From: Kiritimatiellia bacterium
Lineage (GTDB): Bacteria > Verrucomicrobiota > Kiritimatiellia > RFP12 > DVOR01
Direction: 5' to 3'
Length of the DNA stretch: 6,810 nt
Assembly: GCA_017457555.1 (NCBI GenBank)
Contig: JAFTHG010000125.1
Coordinates: 1-6,810 of the forward strand
Shown here: positions 6,162-6,810 of the stretch, piece by piece
How the letters are laid out: the number at the start of each line of letters is the position of its first letter
How positions within the stretch are numbered: position 1 is the first letter of the stretch
The notes under the pieces: generated by a model
Database searches by the model: none
The model's input: the letters and a program-made list of their open reading frames with translations, nothing else
Told to the model about the DNA's origin: nothing
Program-made: the position numbers and the translations under genes

Positions 6162-6166
6162 ATGTC
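6154..6166. repeat. 13-base inverted repeat GACAT-AAT-ATGTC over the tRNA-Gln -10 box
   Basis: The arms GACAT and ATGTC are perfect complements around AAT. The site covers the whole -10 hexamer, a position where a bound protein would block RNA polymerase. It could be an operator, but five-base arms can arise by chance in AT-rich DNA, so the functional reading is inference. Confidence 0.4.
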
Positions 6167-6181
6167 GCGTTTTACGTTTAT

Positions 6182-6255
6182 TGCCTCATTGTGTAATGGT
6201 AGCACAACTGACTCTGGATCAGTTTGTCAAGGTTCGAATCCTTGTGAGGCAACCA
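6182..6255 (+). tRNA. tRNA-Gln, anticodon CTG
   Basis: The 74-base cloverleaf has a perfect 7-bp acceptor stem (TGCCTCA with TGAGGCA), a three-bp D stem (GTG/CAC), an anticodon stem ACTGA/TCAGT with the loop CTCTGGA, and a T stem CAAGG/CCTTG with the loop TTCGAAT. The anticodon CTG at 6214-6216 reads CAG (glutamine). The first pair is U1-A72, which is characteristic of tRNA-Gln. Discriminator A and the CCA end are encoded. A terminator-like hairpin follows directly, then the Lrp-type gene. Confidence 0.96.
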
Positions 6256-6260
6256 TTTTG

Positions 6261-6302
6261 AAAGAAGTCTGTAGAGCGCGTCTCTGCAGACTTCTTTGTT
6301 TT
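6261..6302 (+). terminator. Terminator or attenuator hairpin between tRNA-Gln and the Lrp-type gene
   Basis: A 16-bp stem with one G-U pair joins 6261-6276 (AAAGAAGTCTGTAGAG) to 6282-6297, with the five-base loop CGCGT and then GTTTT. It starts five bases after the tRNA and ends just before the ribosome binding site of the next gene. It reads as a normal tRNA terminator, but it leaves the downstream gene without an obvious promoter, so partial readthrough is possible. Confidence 0.85.
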
Positions 6303-6320
6303 CAGGAAAGGAGCCGAGTC

Positions 6321-6803
6321 ATGGTTGAAAGCCTTTTGGATATTTTGCGGACGAATGCGAAAGAATCGCCAGAAAATATGGCACGTCTGCTGGGTGTTGA
6401 TGTTGCAGAAGTTGAAGCAACGATTACTCGTCTGGAGAATGAGGGCATCATCCGGGGTTGGCAAGCTATCATCAACGAAGATTTAGTACCGCATGACTCG
6501 GTCACTGCTGCCATAGAAGTGCGCGTTACGCCTGAGCGGGACGGCGGCTTCAACCGCATTGCCGAGGAAGTCAGCCGCTTTGAAGAAACCGAGGCGGTTT
6601 ATTTGATGAGTGGGTCGTATGACTTGCTCCTGTTTGTCAGTGGCAAATCCCTTCTTTCGGTGGCTCGCTTTGTCAGCGAAAAACTCTCAACCATCCGTGG
6701 CATCGTTTCCACCGCCACTCACTTCCGCCTGAAGACCTACAAACAAAACAATGTGTTGATGGCTCGTCCGCAAAATGACAGCCGTCTTGTGGTGAGCCCC
6801 TGA
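6321..6803 (+). CDS. Lrp/AsnC-family transcriptional regulator
   Basis: The 160-residue protein has the Lrp/AsnC plan. An N-terminal winged helix-turn-helix (about residues 1-50) contains ESPENMARLLGVDVAEVEATITRLENEGIIRGWQAIIN, the family's helix-turn-helix with its LExxGIIxGY-like end. A RAM ligand-binding domain follows (about 60-145), with AAIEVRVTPE, VYLMSGSYDLLLFVSG and a final strand TATHFRLKTYKQN. Such proteins usually form dimers or higher rings and sense amino acids or similar small molecules; the ligand cannot be told here. ATG 6321 is chosen because AAAGGAG lies at 6307-6313 with a 7-base spacer and family similarity starts there; the frame stays open upstream, but through the hairpin and tRNA. 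It follows tRNA-Gln on the same strand. A possible next start lies one base after its stop. In some bacteria (for example Bacillus yugG-yugH) a regulator of this type precedes an aminotransferase gene. Confidence 0.9.
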   Translation: MVESLLDILRTNAKESPENMARLLGVDVAEVEATITRLENEGIIRGWQAIINEDLVPHDSVTAAIEVRVTPERDGGFNRIAEEVSRFEETEAVYLMSGSYDLLLFVSGKSLLSVARFVSEKLSTIRGIVSTATHFRLKTYKQNNVLMARPQNDSRLVVSP

Positions 6804-6804
6804 T

Positions 6805-6810
6805 ATGGAT
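6805..6810 (+). CDS. Possible start of the next gene (only two codons visible)
   Basis: ATG GAT begins one base after the TGA of the Lrp-type gene. GGTGAG at 6791-6796 could serve as a ribosome binding site with an 8-base spacer. This spacing suggests translational coupling. The product cannot be known from six bases; an aminotransferase would fit a known neighbourhood but is only a guess. Confidence 0.3.

Noticed and set aside
1156..6297. Terminators at 1156-1187 and 6261-6297 sharing an AAAGAAG/CTTCTTT outer stem, as a dispersed repeat
   Set aside because: The shared part is short and A/T-run based, as expected for intrinsic terminators. The rest of the stems and both loops differ.
6162..6320. 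Upstream extension of the Lrp-type reading frame to ATG 6162
   Set aside because: The extension would translate the tRNA-Gln gene and the terminator hairpin. Family similarity and a strong ribosome binding site both mark ATG 6321 as the start.

Overview
This is an ordinary-looking stretch of bacterial chromosome with a moderate GC content that I judge by eye to be near half. It carries housekeeping genes, two tRNAs and clear intrinsic terminators. Several traits point loosely to a PVC-group bacterium (Verrucomicrobiota, Lentisphaerota or Kiritimatiellota type) and probably an anaerobe. These are a stand-alone AICAR transformylase, a short ThiC, an EIIA domain fused behind a helix-turn-helix, and a YbeY with an HGxDHLxxxDD motif. 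The assignment rests on recall of family features, not on a search. I see no insertion sequence, CRISPR array or prophage.

Layout, left to right. (1) 1-1129, plus strand: the 3' end of rpsA (ribosomal protein S1), holding the last four S1 repeats and closed by a strong terminator at 1156-1188. (2) 1189-1361: noncoding, ending in a likely promoter. (3) 1362-4565, plus strand: a compact cluster of tRNA-Arg(CCG), an AICAR transformylase (purH-type, lacking the IMP cyclohydrolase domain), a small unrecognised lipoprotein, a helix-turn-helix/PTS EIIA-type protein, and the RNase YbeY. Gaps are 20, 17, 9 and at most 33 bases, and a terminator follows at 4578-4620. (4) 4655-5971, minus strand: thiC, alone, with a strong ribosome binding site and no visible TPP riboswitch. 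(5) 5972-6181: a divergent intergenic region with promoter-like sites for thiC and for the next unit. (6) 6182-6803, plus strand: tRNA-Gln(CTG), a terminator-like hairpin, and an Lrp/AsnC-family regulator. The next gene may start at 6805.

The cluster in (3) joins translation (a tRNA and YbeY, which matures 16S rRNA), purine synthesis (the AICAR to FAICAR step) and a probable phosphorylation-responsive regulator. ThiC uses AIR, an intermediate of the same purine pathway, so both metabolic enzymes here touch the purine branch, although they lie in separate transcription units.

I found no clearly new system. The items most worth checking are the HTH-EIIA fusion next to an unknown lipoprotein, two tRNAs placed as leaders of protein genes (one with tandem U-U mismatches in its acceptor stem), and a 13-base inverted repeat over the promoter upstream of the Lrp-type gene.
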